DNA of 10,770 bases from Ectothiorhodospiraceae bacterium (GCA_007125455.1 SLDE01000139.1:1-10770), one strand, 5' to 3'; shown: positions 1 through 6,943, numbered from the stretch's first letter. Program-made: numbers and translations. Notes: a model not told the origin generated them from the letters alone.

Positions 1-1604
1 CCTTCATCGCCAGCCTGGTTGATCTGTTCTCTTGGCAGGGGATGTTCAGCTTTGCCATCGCCCTGGTGTTTACCAAGTTCATGCACGAGCTTGGTCATGC
101 CTTTACTGCCAAGCGATATGGCTGTCGGGTGCCTACCATGGGTGTGGCCTTTCTGGTGATGTTTCCCATGGCCTATACAGACGTGAACGAGGTGTGGAAG
201 CTGCGTTCGCGCCGCCAGCGGTTGCTGGTTGGCTCGGCCGGGATCAGTACCGAGCTTGTCATCGCTGCCTGGGCCACCTTTTTCTGGGTGTTGTTGCCGG
301 ATGGCTTTTTGCGGGGTGCAGTGTTCATCCTCGCCACCACAACCTGGATCTCCACCCTGATCATCAACGCCTCGCCTTTTTTACGTTTTGATGGTTATTT
401 TTTGCTGATGGACTGGCTGGGTATGCCCAACCTTCACCAGCGTGCTTTCGCTGCGGGCAAGTGGCGCCTGCGCAAGGCGATGTTCGGTTTTACCGACGAA
501 CCGCCCGAGCTTTTGCCCAAGCGGCGTATGCGTGGCCTGGCTCTGTTTGCCTATGCCACCTGGCTGTATCGTCTGGTGATCTTCGTGGGGATAGCCATGT
601 TGGTGTATGCCTTTGTGCCAAAACCTTTGGGGCCGATCCTTGCTGCCGTGGAGCTGTGGTGGTTTATTTTTCGACCGATAGTGAAAGAGATGAGTGAGTG
701 GCGAGAGCGTATGGGGGAGATCGTGCAAAGCCGACGTGTGCGTTGGGTCGTGGCGGGACTGGTATTGCTATTGGCCTTGACACTGATCCCCTGGGATAAT
801 CGTATACACACCCAGGGCTCGCTGCGACCGTTGGGATACTTTTCCCTGGTGGCACCAGAGGCAGCCAGATTGGTTAGCCTATCGGTGGTGAACGGGCAAT
901 GGGTGTCGGAGGGGGATGTGTTGCTGGAGCTGGACTCCCCCGATCTCGATTATCGCCAACGTATGATGCAGGTGCGCGAACAAACCATGCGCTGGCAAAG
1001 TGCCACGGCAGGGGTATCACCGGAGCTACTTGAGCAGCGAGGCACTCTGGCGGCGGGGCGGGCCAGGCTGCAAGCTGAGCTAGTGGGTGTGCAGGATGAA
1101 ATGAGCCGTTTCCAACTTAATGCCCCCATGGCCGGGCAATTCTTTCTCAGCGATATCGATCTACAGGAAGGCAGTTGGATAGGACGCAACGAACACCTGG
1201 GCGTTTTGCTCGATCCCTCTGACTGGCAAGTGGTGACCTATTTGCCCGAAGCGGAGCTAAAGCGGGTAAGTGTTGGCGATCGCGCCGTGTTTTATCCAGA
1301 GTCAGCCACCGGCGAGCGCATTCATGCGCAGGTTTCACGCATCGATCTGGATGCAACACGTGTGCTTGCCGACGGTATGTTGGCTAACACCAAGGGTGGC
1401 AACATCTCAGTGCGGGAAACCTCACAGGGTTTGGTGCCTGAGTCCGCTGTGTATCGTGTGGTTCTCGCCGTTGATCCGGGCTACGCCCCCGCATCACTGC
1501 AATTACAGCGGGGTAAGCTTGTGTTGAGCGGCACCCCTAAGTCCTGGCTGGGGGAGTACGCTCGCAGTGCCGCCGCTGTGATCGTGCGCGAGGCGGGCTT
1601 TTAG
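1..1604 (+). CDS. M50 (site-2-protease-like) membrane metalloprotease fused to HlyD-like adaptor, 5' partial
   Basis: The reading frame is open from base 3, with no stop before an ATG at 42, so the true start lies left of the window. At 84-98 it encodes HELGH, the zinc-binding HExxH of M50 intramembrane proteases. At 366-395 it encodes NASPFLRFDG, which fits the second M50 motif with the third metal-ligand Asp (codon 390-392). Several hydrophobic segments surround these motifs. A further membrane segment (about 745-795, WVVAGLVLLLALTLIPW) leads into a region resembling an HlyD/biotinyl-lipoyl adaptor: a half-motif around VNGQWVSEGDVLLELDSPDLD (885-950), a short helical stretch, a second half near APMAGQF (1123-1143), then a beta-barrel-like part. 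From family knowledge, M50 enzymes cut transmembrane substrates and HlyD adaptors bridge inner-membrane exporters to the outer membrane. An export or maturation role is inferred. The substrate is unknown and the partner genes are probably upstream, outside the window. Confidence 0.85.
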   Translation, partial: FIASLVDLFSWQGMFSFAIALVFTKFMHELGHAFTAKRYGCRVPTMGVAFLVMFPMAYTDVNEVWKLRSRRQRLLVGSAGISTELVIAAWATFFWVLLPDGFLRGAVFILATTTWISTLIINASPFLRFDGYFLLMDWLGMPNLHQRAFAAGKWRLRKAMFGFTDEPPELLPKRRMRGLALFAYATWLYRLVIFVGIAMLVYAFVPKPLGPILAAVELWWFIFRPIVKEMSEWRERMGEIVQSRRVRWVVAGLVLLLALTLIPWDNRIHTQGSLRPLGYFSLVAPEAARLVSLSVVNGQWVSEGDVLLELDSPDLDYRQRMMQVREQTMRWQSATAGVSPELLEQRGTLAAGRARLQAELVGVQDEMSRFQLNAPMAGQFFLSDIDLQEGSWIGRNEHLGVLLDPSDWQVVTYLPEAELKRVSVGDRAVFYPESATGERIHAQVSRIDLDATRVLADGMLANTKGGNISVRETSQGLVPESAVYRVVLAVDPGYAPASLQLQRGKLVLSGTPKSWLGEYARSAAAVIVREAGF

Positions 1605-1609
1605 CCTCG
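1589..1609. terminator. Weak candidate bidirectional terminator hairpin between convergent genes
   Basis: CGAGGC (1589-1594) and GCCTCG (1604-1609) form a 6 bp stem with a 9-base loop that spans the stop codon of the protease-adaptor gene and the 6 bp gap to the DUF3422 stop. The position fits a shared terminator, but there is no T-tract following it on either strand, so intrinsic termination is uncertain. Confidence 0.25.
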
Positions 1610-1610
1610 G

Positions 1611-2924
1611 CTACTCTTCCGTTGCCCGGCGCGCCAGTCGTGCCTTCATGGCCTTCAATATCAGCCACACCCCACCGGCGACAACGGGCACGCTGATGCC
1701 GATGGCGATATTCACCGGCAGCGGCAGGCCGATCCCCTCATCCAGCCCCTTGAGCAGATAGCCCACCAGACCCACCAGGTAATAGCTGATCACCACTACC
1801 GAGAGCCCTTCGACGGTCTCCTGCAGGCGCAGTTGCAGGTGGGCGCGGCGGTTCATTGAGCGCAGCAGGTCGCGGTTTTGGCTTTCCAGTGCCACGTCGA
1901 CGCGGGTCCGTAGCAGGTCGCTGGTGCGCGAGATGCGTGTGGCCAGGGACTCCAGTCGTTCATTGACCGATTCGCAGGTGCGCATGGCCGGATCCAGGCG
2001 GCGGTTGATGTAGCCGCACAGGGTCTGTAGCCCGGGGATGCGCACCGGGCGCATCTGTTCGAAGCGCTTGTCCACCAGTGCCGCATAGGCACGCGAGGCG
2101 TGAAAGCGGGTGCTGGTACGGTTGCCGATGCGTTCCACTTCGGCGGCCAGGGCGGAGAGGCTGGAGAGTAGTTGCTGTTGGCGCTCCGGCTCGTTGAACT
2201 GGGAGGAGAGGGCGGCCATTTCGTCGCTCAGGATATTGAGTCGCTCTTCCAGTTGTCCCAACTCGGTCATCATCTCCCGTGCCAGTGGCCAGGCGAGCAA
2301 GGCCAGTAGCCGGTAGGTTTCCATGTCGAGGATACGTTGTACGGTGCGTCCGGCCTGGCGCGGGGTCAGTTCCTGATCGCGCACCAGGAAATAGGTGAAG
2401 CCGTCCTCGTGCAGGTGGAAGTCGGTCCAGACCTGGGCGTTGCCCCCGGCTACCCCGTTGCCTACCAGGGTGCGACGGGCGAATAGGCGCGATAGCTCAT
2501 CCTTACTGCGCTCTTCGGTGATACCGCCCTCCAGGGCGACATGGATCGCTGCGATGGTCTCTCCTGGCAGGGTGGCTAGCCAGTCTGCGGGCAGTCGCTC
2601 GATGGGGGGCTGCTGAAACGGGATCTCAAAGGGGCCTTCGGTAAAGAAGCCCCAGGTGGAAAACTCGTTGTGCCGCTCCCAGCGCAGGTGGATGGTGCCC
2701 AGGTCACGGGAGAGAAAGTTTTCTTCCGGCAGTGGCTGTGCATCGCCAAAGTGGCGACACAGGGCGGCGACACATTCGCGTTCCTGGGCGATGGATTCAC
2801 GCGGGCTGAGCAGGGCCAGCCAGGAGGCCTGGGCCGGTGGGGTGAGGGCGTGGTAGAAGCGGGCGTGGATCTCGTCATGGACGAGCCGACGCTGCGGGTG
2901 GAGCGGAGGCAGTTGTTTGATCAT
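1611..2924 (-). CDS. DUF3422 family membrane protein
   Basis: This 437-residue protein matches my memory of DUF3422. It has the characteristic N-terminal HPQRRLVHDEIHAR block, a central part with helical segments rich in Glu, Arg and Leu, and two C-terminal membrane segments (VVVISYYLVGLVGYLLKGL and, after a short polar loop, a stretch ending in GGVWLILKAM). The family is common in proteobacteria and its biochemical role is unknown. The layout suggests a cytoplasmic body anchored at its C-terminus in the inner membrane. I chose the ATG at 2924 because the family-specific block begins ten residues later. In-frame ATG 2996 and TTG 3035 would add 24 or 37 residues, and none of the three has a convincing ribosome binding site. 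Its stop lies 6 bp from the stop of the convergent protease-adaptor gene. No recognisable partner is adjacent on the same strand. Confidence 0.88.
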   Translation of the reverse strand: MIKQLPPLHPQRRLVHDEIHARFYHALTPPAQASWLALLSPRESIAQERECVAALCRHFGDAQPLPEENFLSRDLGTIHLRWERHNEFSTWGFFTEGPFEIPFQQPPIERLPADWLATLPGETIAAIHVALEGGITEERSKDELSRLFARRTLVGNGVAGGNAQVWTDFHLHEDGFTYFLVRDQELTPRQAGRTVQRILDMETYRLLALLAWPLAREMMTELGQLEERLNILSDEMAALSSQFNEPERQQQLLSSLSALAAEVERIGNRTSTRFHASRAYAALVDKRFEQMRPVRIPGLQTLCGYINRRLDPAMRTCESVNERLESLATRISRTSDLLRTRVDVALESQNRDLLRSMNRRAHLQLRLQETVEGLSVVVISYYLVGLVGYLLKGLDEGIGLPLPVNIAIGISVPVVAGGVWLILKAMKARLARRATEE

Positions 2925-3354
2925 CTCGATACGGGCCGGTGGGTGATTGGATAGCCTTGCGCTTTCCGGCGCCAAAGTCAATGCCAGGAGGGGCATGGAG
3001 CAGGGCAAGAGTTCTATCACTTTACGAGCCGACAAAGACCCGGCTCAACGCATCGTGCTCTTGCCCGCTCGTGTTGTGTCACGCTGGGATATGGCCTTTA
3101 TTCATGACACTGCGGACTAGCTGACTATTGTTGTCTACTCATGCGGCGCGATAGGGCGTTACAAAGCTCATCCATGGGCTTTGCCCTGACGGGCCAGCCT
3201 GCGGCTGTTCCATTTTGCTACTACGGACATCCTGTCCTTCGTGCTTCGCACCCGCCTTCGGCGGTTACGTTTTGCTCCAGGCAAAACGTTCCCGGCAAAA
3301 TGGTCGCCCGATTTTGCCTTCTCTCGCACTCGCCTGAGCGACAACAACAGCCTG
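2925..3354. other. 430 bp region without a gene, between DUF3422 and aminotransferase genes
   Basis: I find no convincing protein gene here. The left part (2925-3035) may include an N-terminal extension of the DUF3422 gene if one of its upstream starts is used. The middle (3036-3160) should hold the minus-strand promoter of that gene, but I could not pick out a convincing -35/-10 pair. The right part (3162-3318) is an array of hairpins listed separately. An open frame on the plus strand from 3141 crosses the array and then runs antisense through the aminotransferase gene, and it does not look like a real gene. Confidence 0.7.
3162..3318. repeat. Hairpin array, likely an interspersed palindromic (REP/BIME-like) element
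   Basis: Short perfect inverted repeats follow one another closely: CAAAGC/GCTTTG (3162-3167 with 3178-3183), GGGC-ttt-GCCC (3176-3186), CAGCC-tgc-GGCTG (3195-3207), GGACA-tcc-TGTCC (3225-3237), GTGC-ttc-GCAC (3241-3251), CCGCC-ttc-GGCGG (3252-3264), ACGTTTTGC-N5-GCAAAACGT (3267-3289) and GGCAAAAT-N9-ATTTTGCC (3294-3318). In addition CCATTTTGC (3210-3218) can pair with GCAAAATGG (3295-3303), which would close a four-armed structure around the middle hairpins. Lying between genes, downstream of the aminotransferase and upstream of DUF3422, it resembles REP/BIME-type intergenic elements, which can stop transcription, protect mRNA ends or bind gyrase or IHF. That it is repeated elsewhere in the genome is inference. 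A terminator role for the aminotransferase transcript is possible. Confidence 0.7.
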
Positions 3355-3376
3355 CTAAGCTCTCCCTAAGCTCTCC
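3355..3376. repeat. 11 bp perfect tandem duplication at the aminotransferase stop codon
   Basis: CTAAGCTCTCC occurs twice in immediate succession (3355-3365 and 3366-3376). On the minus strand the pair encodes the last residues, ESLGRA, and the TAG stop of the aminotransferase. Because 11 is not a multiple of 3, the two copies are read in different frames and only the distal one supplies the stop. With a single copy the frame would run on into the neighbouring hairpin array as far as a TAG at 3221-3223. Confidence 0.9.
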
Positions 3377-4515
3377 AGTCGCCGGCAGGCCTGCGCCAGC
3401 GCGTCTTCTCGTTTGGCAAAGCAGAAGCGCAGTTGCTGGGCACCGCCGTGGTCGTGGTAGAAGGCGCGCCCCGGTACACTGGCGATGCCGGTCTGCTGCA
3501 GGATGTGCATGGCCTTGGCGCGGTCGTCCTTGCCGGGCAGGGAGGAGACATCGGCCATCACGTAGTAGGCCCCCTGGGGGATGGCCGGTGGCAGGCCGAT
3601 GCGCGCCAGGGTGTCGCAGAATAATTGTCGCTTGTGGGCGTGTTCAGCGCAGACCTGTCGGTAGAAGCCATTATCCAGCTCGGTTAGCCCGGCGATCGCA
3701 GCCTGTTGCAGTGGCGTGGGTGCGCACACGTAGATCAGATCATTAAAGCGGCTGGCCGCTTCGATCACTTCGGGCGGGGCGATGGCGTAGCCTAGCCGCC
3801 AGCCGGTGATGCTGAAGATCTTGGAAAAGCCTGACAGGGTGATGGTGCGTTCCCGCAGTGCCGGGAGCGTGGCCGGGGGAATGTGAACTCGCCCGTCGTA
3901 GACGAAGTGTTCGTAGATCTCGTCGGAGAAGAGCACGAGCTTGTGACGCTGGCATAGCTGCCCCAGCCACTCCAGCTCTTCTCGCTGGTAGACCTTGCCG
4001 CTGGGGTTGGATGGATTGCTGATCACGATGGCGCGGGTGCGTGGGCCGATCGCCGCCTCTAGTGCCTGCTGCGGCAACGGCCAATCGGGTGGCGACATGC
4101 GGACATAGCGCAGGCTGCAACCGAGGGCGTGCAGGGTGGCGGCGTGGTAGCCGTAGTAGGGCTCGAAGAGGATCACTTCATCGCCTGGGTCCAGCACGGC
4201 CTGGGCGGTGGCGTGGAAGGCGCCAGTGGCCCCCTGGCTTACCATCACCCATGCGGGCTGGATCGTCATGGCGTGCTCGACGTTCATTCTGGCGGCGATG
4301 GCCTCGCGCAGGCCGGGTAGCCCTTCCGGGGCACTGTAGCTGTTGTAGCCCGTGTCGATGGCCTGGTGGGCGGCGGCGATAACCGGTGGCGGGATGGGCA
4401 GGTCGCACACCCCCTGGGCCATGTTGATCCCGTTAACCCGGCGGCACTCGCGGGTCATGCTGCGGATCTCGGACTGAAGGACATTCTGGCTGCGTTGGCT
4501 GAGGGGGATCGACAT
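3355..4515 (-). CDS. PLP-dependent class I/II (fold type I) aminotransferase
   Basis: This 386-residue enzyme shows the main landmarks of the aspartate-aminotransferase fold: a glycine-rich cofactor turn (SQGATGAF), SNPSNPSG with the Asn that contacts the PLP ring, SDEIYEHF with D198 and Y201, the Schiff-base lysine K232 in SGFSKIFSITGWRLGY, and R363 in QLRFCFAKRED, which binds the substrate carboxylate. It should move an amino group between an amino acid and a 2-oxo acid in the cytoplasm. The exact substrate cannot be read from the sequence; aspartate, aromatic, methionine or kynurenine activity are all possible in this class. I chose the ATG at 4515 because an upstream in-frame TTG (4575) would add 20 atypical residues. 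The gene is divergent from the CBS/permease genes. The C-terminus is set by the 11 bp tandem duplication, so its last few residues may be recent. Confidence 0.9.
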   Translation of the reverse strand: MSIPLSQRSQNVLQSEIRSMTRECRRVNGINMAQGVCDLPIPPPVIAAAHQAIDTGYNSYSAPEGLPGLREAIAARMNVEHAMTIQPAWVMVSQGATGAFHATAQAVLDPGDEVILFEPYYGYHAATLHALGCSLRYVRMSPPDWPLPQQALEAAIGPRTRAIVISNPSNPSGKVYQREELEWLGQLCQRHKLVLFSDEIYEHFVYDGRVHIPPATLPALRERTITLSGFSKIFSITGWRLGYAIAPPEVIEAASRFNDLIYVCAPTPLQQAAIAGLTELDNGFYRQVCAEHAHKRQLFCDTLARIGLPPAIPQGAYYVMADVSSLPGKDDRAKAMHILQQTGIASVPGRAFYHDHGGAQQLRFCFAKREDALAQACRRLESLGRA

Positions 4516-4548
4516 GGCGTTGGCCCGGGCGGTGACAGGGAGGGGCAG

Positions 4549-4577
4549 GGTATAAAAGCCTTGGGGACGATGCAAAC
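4549..4577 (-). promoter_or_regulatory. Possible promoter for the aminotransferase gene
   Basis: On the minus strand a TTTGCA-like -35 is followed about 16 bases later by TATACC, which would place the transcription start some 25-30 bases before the ATG at 4515. Both boxes match the sigma-70 consensus only moderately, so this is a tentative call supported mainly by position. Confidence 0.25.
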
Positions 4578-4591
4578 GCCTGGCTGACTGC

Positions 4592-4600
4592 TGCTACAAT
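4592..4600 (+). promoter_or_regulatory. Extended -10 promoter element for the CBS/permease genes
   Basis: TGCTACAAT is an extended -10 (TGn followed by TACAAT, 5 of 6 consensus) placed 54 bases before the CBS start codon. No good -35 lies 17 bases upstream, which is tolerated at extended -10 promoters. It would start transcription near 4607 and leave a leader of roughly 48 bases. Confidence 0.4.
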
Positions 4601-4654
4601 CCATGGAGACAACAATCAGCCCTTTACAGTGCGCAACCTGCGCAGAGGACAGCG

Positions 4655-5113
4655 ATGGATCTTCTCAACCTTGCCGTGGACACCCGGGTGATCCGCCCCG
4701 GCGCACAGGTGCGCACGGTGTTCGAGGCCTGTGTGCATAACAATGTATCGGCGCTGCCCTATATGGATGCGCAAGGGGTCATCACCGGCAAGCTCTCCAT
4801 ACGACACATCATGAAGCACGCCATCCCCGACCATGTGGTGCGCATGGCCCATGTGTTGGGGGATAACATCGACGCGGTGAATATCCCCCCAGTGGCGGTG
4901 GAGGGCTTGCTGGCACGCCCGGTGGAGGAGTTTCTGCTGGAGCCGGTGATCGTCTCGCGCCATACGCGGGTGATCAAGGCACTGGCGATGATGGAATACC
5001 ACAACACCTCTTACTTGTTTGTCGTCGATGAGGGGAAGTATGAGGGGATCGTCACCCGCATGAGTATCGCCTGGCGCATGCTCGAGACCAGCGAGGCGCA
5101 CAAGCCGATATGA
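4655..5113 (+). CDS. CBS-domain-pair protein
   Basis: This 152-residue soluble protein is made almost wholly of two CBS repeats. The first spans about residues 8-65 (VRTVFEACVHNNVSALPYMD, then GVITGKLSIRHIM). The second spans about 88-145 (VIVSRHTRVIKALAMMEYHN, then YLFVVDEGKYEGIVTRMS). CBS pairs form a Bateman module that usually binds adenine nucleotides or S-adenosylmethionine and regulates an attached or partner protein. The start ATG has an AGAGGA-type ribosome binding site at 4643-4648. Its TGA stop overlaps the ATG of the following permease gene (ATGA, 5110-5113), which points to translational coupling and to a job sensing cytoplasmic nucleotide or ionic state for that transporter. That partnership is inferred, and the ligand is unknown. 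Confidence 0.88.
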   Translation: MDLLNLAVDTRVIRPGAQVRTVFEACVHNNVSALPYMDAQGVITGKLSIRHIMKHAIPDHVVRMAHVLGDNIDAVNIPPVAVEGLLARPVEEFLLEPVIVSRHTRVIKALAMMEYHNTSYLFVVDEGKYEGIVTRMSIAWRMLETSEAHKPI

Positions 5114-6429
5114 TCGACACGCTGCCCAGCAGTATCAATAGCCACATGCTCATCGCCACCGGGGTGATGCTCGCGGCCTATGTGTTGATCTTCAGTGAGG
5201 TGATGCATCGCAGTGCGGCGGCGATCATCGGTGCGGTGGTGATGATCGGGGTGGGGGAGTACTTCGGCTTTTATTCGCAGCAGGCGGCGGTGTTGGCCAT
5301 TGATGGCAATACCATGTTCCTGCTGGCGGGGATGATGATGCTGGTGATGATGCTGCGCCCCACCGGTGGGTTTGAGTATCTGGCCATCGTGATCGCCAAG
5401 GCGGCTGGTGGTCGACCGATCCGCTTGTTGATCTATCTCTCGCTGGCGGTAAGCGTGATCAGCATGTTTCTCGACAACGTGACCACCATGCTGATCTTCG
5501 CCCCGCTGACGGTACTGATCACCCGGTTGCTGCATATCAACCCCATGCCTTACTTGATGGCCGAGGCGATGTTGAGCAACATCGGTGGCACGGCCACCCT
5601 GGTGGGCGACCCGCCCAATGTGATGATCGGCAGCGCGGCGGGGATCGATTTTCTCACCTTCATGACACATATGGCACCGATTATCGGCGTGGTGTGGCTC
5701 TGTACGGTGTTCCTGATCGTGGCGCTGTTTCGTCGCGAGTTGCGGGTGGATACCCTGCGCCATGTGGATCTGGATCAGGACAAGGCGATCACCGATCCCG
5801 CCGGGTTGAAGCGGATGTTGTGGGTGATGGCGTTGGTGATTGGGCTGTTCTTCGTCCACCACTGGTTTCACCTGTTTCCTGGCTACGTCACCTTTATCGC
5901 CGTGGCGCTGGCGTTGGCGCTGATGCGCCCGGCTCCAGAGCCCTTGTTTGGCAAGCTCAATTGGTCGGTGCTGGTCTTCTTCGCCGGGCTCTTTGTGATC
6001 GTTGGTGGGGTGGCCGGTTCTGGGATGTTGGGTTACATCGGTTATCAGATGAGTCTGGTGGCCGGTGATCCGGGCCGTTTGCTGCTCACCGGACTGCTGA
6101 TCATGTGGGTGGCGGCCCTGCTCAGTGCGGCGGTGGATAATATCCCCTTTACCGTCACCATGATCCCGGTGATCACCGGGCTGCAGAGTGCCGGGGTGGA
6201 TGTGATGCCCTTGTGGTGGGCCCTGGCGTTGGGGGTTGGCCTGGGGGGCAATGGCTCGCACATCGGTGCCACAGCCAATGTGATCGCGGTGGCCGAGGCC
6301 GAGCGCAGCGGTGACCCCCGTGCCCGTATCACTCCGGTGATGTGGCTGCGCAAGGGGTTGCCGACCATGTTTTTCAGCTTAGGCATTGCCAGCGTGTTAT
6401 ACAGCGCCTTTTTTGCCTGGTTCGCATGA
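5110..6429 (+). CDS. ArsB/NhaD-type ion transporter superfamily permease (SLC13-like)
   Basis: This very hydrophobic 439-residue protein has about 10-12 membrane segments and the internal duplication of the ion transporter superfamily. The first half carries FLDNVTTM (residues 120-127) and SNIGGTATLVGDPPN (156-170). The second half carries the matching AVDNIPFTVTM (341-351) and GVGLGGNGSHIGATANVI (375-392). In this family (ArsB, NhaD, P protein, CitM/SLC13) such re-entrant motifs line the substrate path. The substrate could be Na+/H+, arsenite or an organic or inorganic anion. No arsR, arsC or arsA lies nearby, so arsenite export is not supported here. It starts inside the CBS stop codon (ATGA), with a GAGG about a dozen bases upstream. 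A 76 bp gap separates it from the next gene. Confidence 0.88.
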   Translation: MIDTLPSSINSHMLIATGVMLAAYVLIFSEVMHRSAAAIIGAVVMIGVGEYFGFYSQQAAVLAIDGNTMFLLAGMMMLVMMLRPTGGFEYLAIVIAKAAGGRPIRLLIYLSLAVSVISMFLDNVTTMLIFAPLTVLITRLLHINPMPYLMAEAMLSNIGGTATLVGDPPNVMIGSAAGIDFLTFMTHMAPIIGVVWLCTVFLIVALFRRELRVDTLRHVDLDQDKAITDPAGLKRMLWVMALVIGLFFVHHWFHLFPGYVTFIAVALALALMRPAPEPLFGKLNWSVLVFFAGLFVIVGGVAGSGMLGYIGYQMSLVAGDPGRLLLTGLLIMWVAALLSAAVDNIPFTVTMIPVITGLQSAGVDVMPLWWALALGVGLGGNGSHIGATANVIAVAEAERSGDPRARITPVMWLRKGLPTMFFSLGIASVLYSAFFAWFA

Positions 6430-6505
6430 ACACCGCCATCGCTATCGTATTGGCAGGGGCGTATGCTGTGGTCTGACCGTCAAGCTAATCATACAGGGTA
6501 CCGCA

Positions 6506-6901
6506 ATGGAAGGTATTAGTGATATTCGCATCATCGGGCTCGACGAGACCCGTCCCCCCCGCATACGCAAAGAGCCATACATCAATCTGTTTTTCCGCCT
6601 TTCCCACAAGGCACCGGCGCAATGGTGCGAGGATTTTAATCGTCTGGTTTCCCATCGCAGCCGCCCGATTAAATTGGACCCGCAGGACGGCCTGTTCATC
6701 GAAACCTGGGTGCGCGAACCCGATGAGATCCCCCCATTGGTGGATCTGCTTAAGCAGGCGGTGGTGGATTGCTCCATCGCCTATATCGCGCGCATCGAGG
6801 CCGAAAGCGCCGCCGCCGCCACACGCGGCGATACCTCCGAGGAGGAGGGTGAGCAAGGAAGATTGAACCGGATCATTGCGTCATTGGATTTCGATAGCTA
6901 A
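6506..6901 (+). CDS. Hypothetical protein, 131 residues
   Basis: I do not recognise this family. The ATG at 6506 follows an AGGG ribosome binding site (6495-6498) by seven bases; a longer upstream frame would overlap the permease gene and reads as non-coding. The protein is soluble, with no signal peptide or membrane segment. Residues 1-20 look like beta structure (ISDIRIIGLDETRPP). Next comes KEPYINLFFRLSHKAPAQWCEDFNRL, in two parts, then a helix around LVDLLKQAVVDCSIAYIARIE. The C-terminus is acidic and low in complexity (AESAAAATRGD, SEEEGEQG). Normal codon use by eye, a good ribosome binding site and tight packing argue that it is real. It is 76 bp after the permease and 42 bp before the hydrolase, so co-transcription with one or both is likely. 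Confidence 0.75.
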   Translation: MEGISDIRIIGLDETRPPRIRKEPYINLFFRLSHKAPAQWCEDFNRLVSHRSRPIKLDPQDGLFIETWVREPDEIPPLVDLLKQAVVDCSIAYIARIEAESAAAATRGDTSEEEGEQGRLNRIIASLDFDS

Positions 6902-6943
6902 ACCCGTGCACCGAGCTGGTGGTGATGCGAGAAGGATGTGGCT

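Noticed and set aside
2670..2954. Plus-strand frame of 94 codons opposite DUF3422
   Set aside because: It lies wholly antisense to the DUF3422 N-terminal region, which has a clear family signature, and has no motif of its own.
3141..3746. 201-codon plus-strand frame crossing the hairpin array and the aminotransferase 3' part
   Set aside because: Its first part is translated hairpin repeat and the rest is antisense to a clear enzyme gene. The Arg/Ala/Pro-rich composition is typical of a spurious frame.
4604..4618. AGACAACAAT plus CAGC upstream of the CBS gene resembles AGACAACAAT plus GTCAGC on the minus strand near 3122-3138
   Set aside because: Only ten bases match exactly and the rest needs a gap. 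The two sites differ in distance to the nearest start codon, so chance is the simpler explanation.
5322..5352. ATG-rich stretch giving MMMLVMM in the permease
   Set aside because: It is a short low-complexity codon run inside a membrane helix and shows no repeat unit that suggests a variable tract.
5011..6261. 416-codon open frame on the minus strand opposite the permease gene
   Set aside because: The product is rich in His, Gln, Asp and Arg with no fold or motif, as expected from the antisense of a hydrophobic gene with G/C-rich third positions. The permease on the other strand is unambiguous.
6386..6505. Upstream extension of the hypothetical 131-residue protein by 40 residues
   Set aside because: It would overlap the permease C-terminus in another frame and lacks a coding look. 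ATG 6506 has a good AGGG ribosome binding site.
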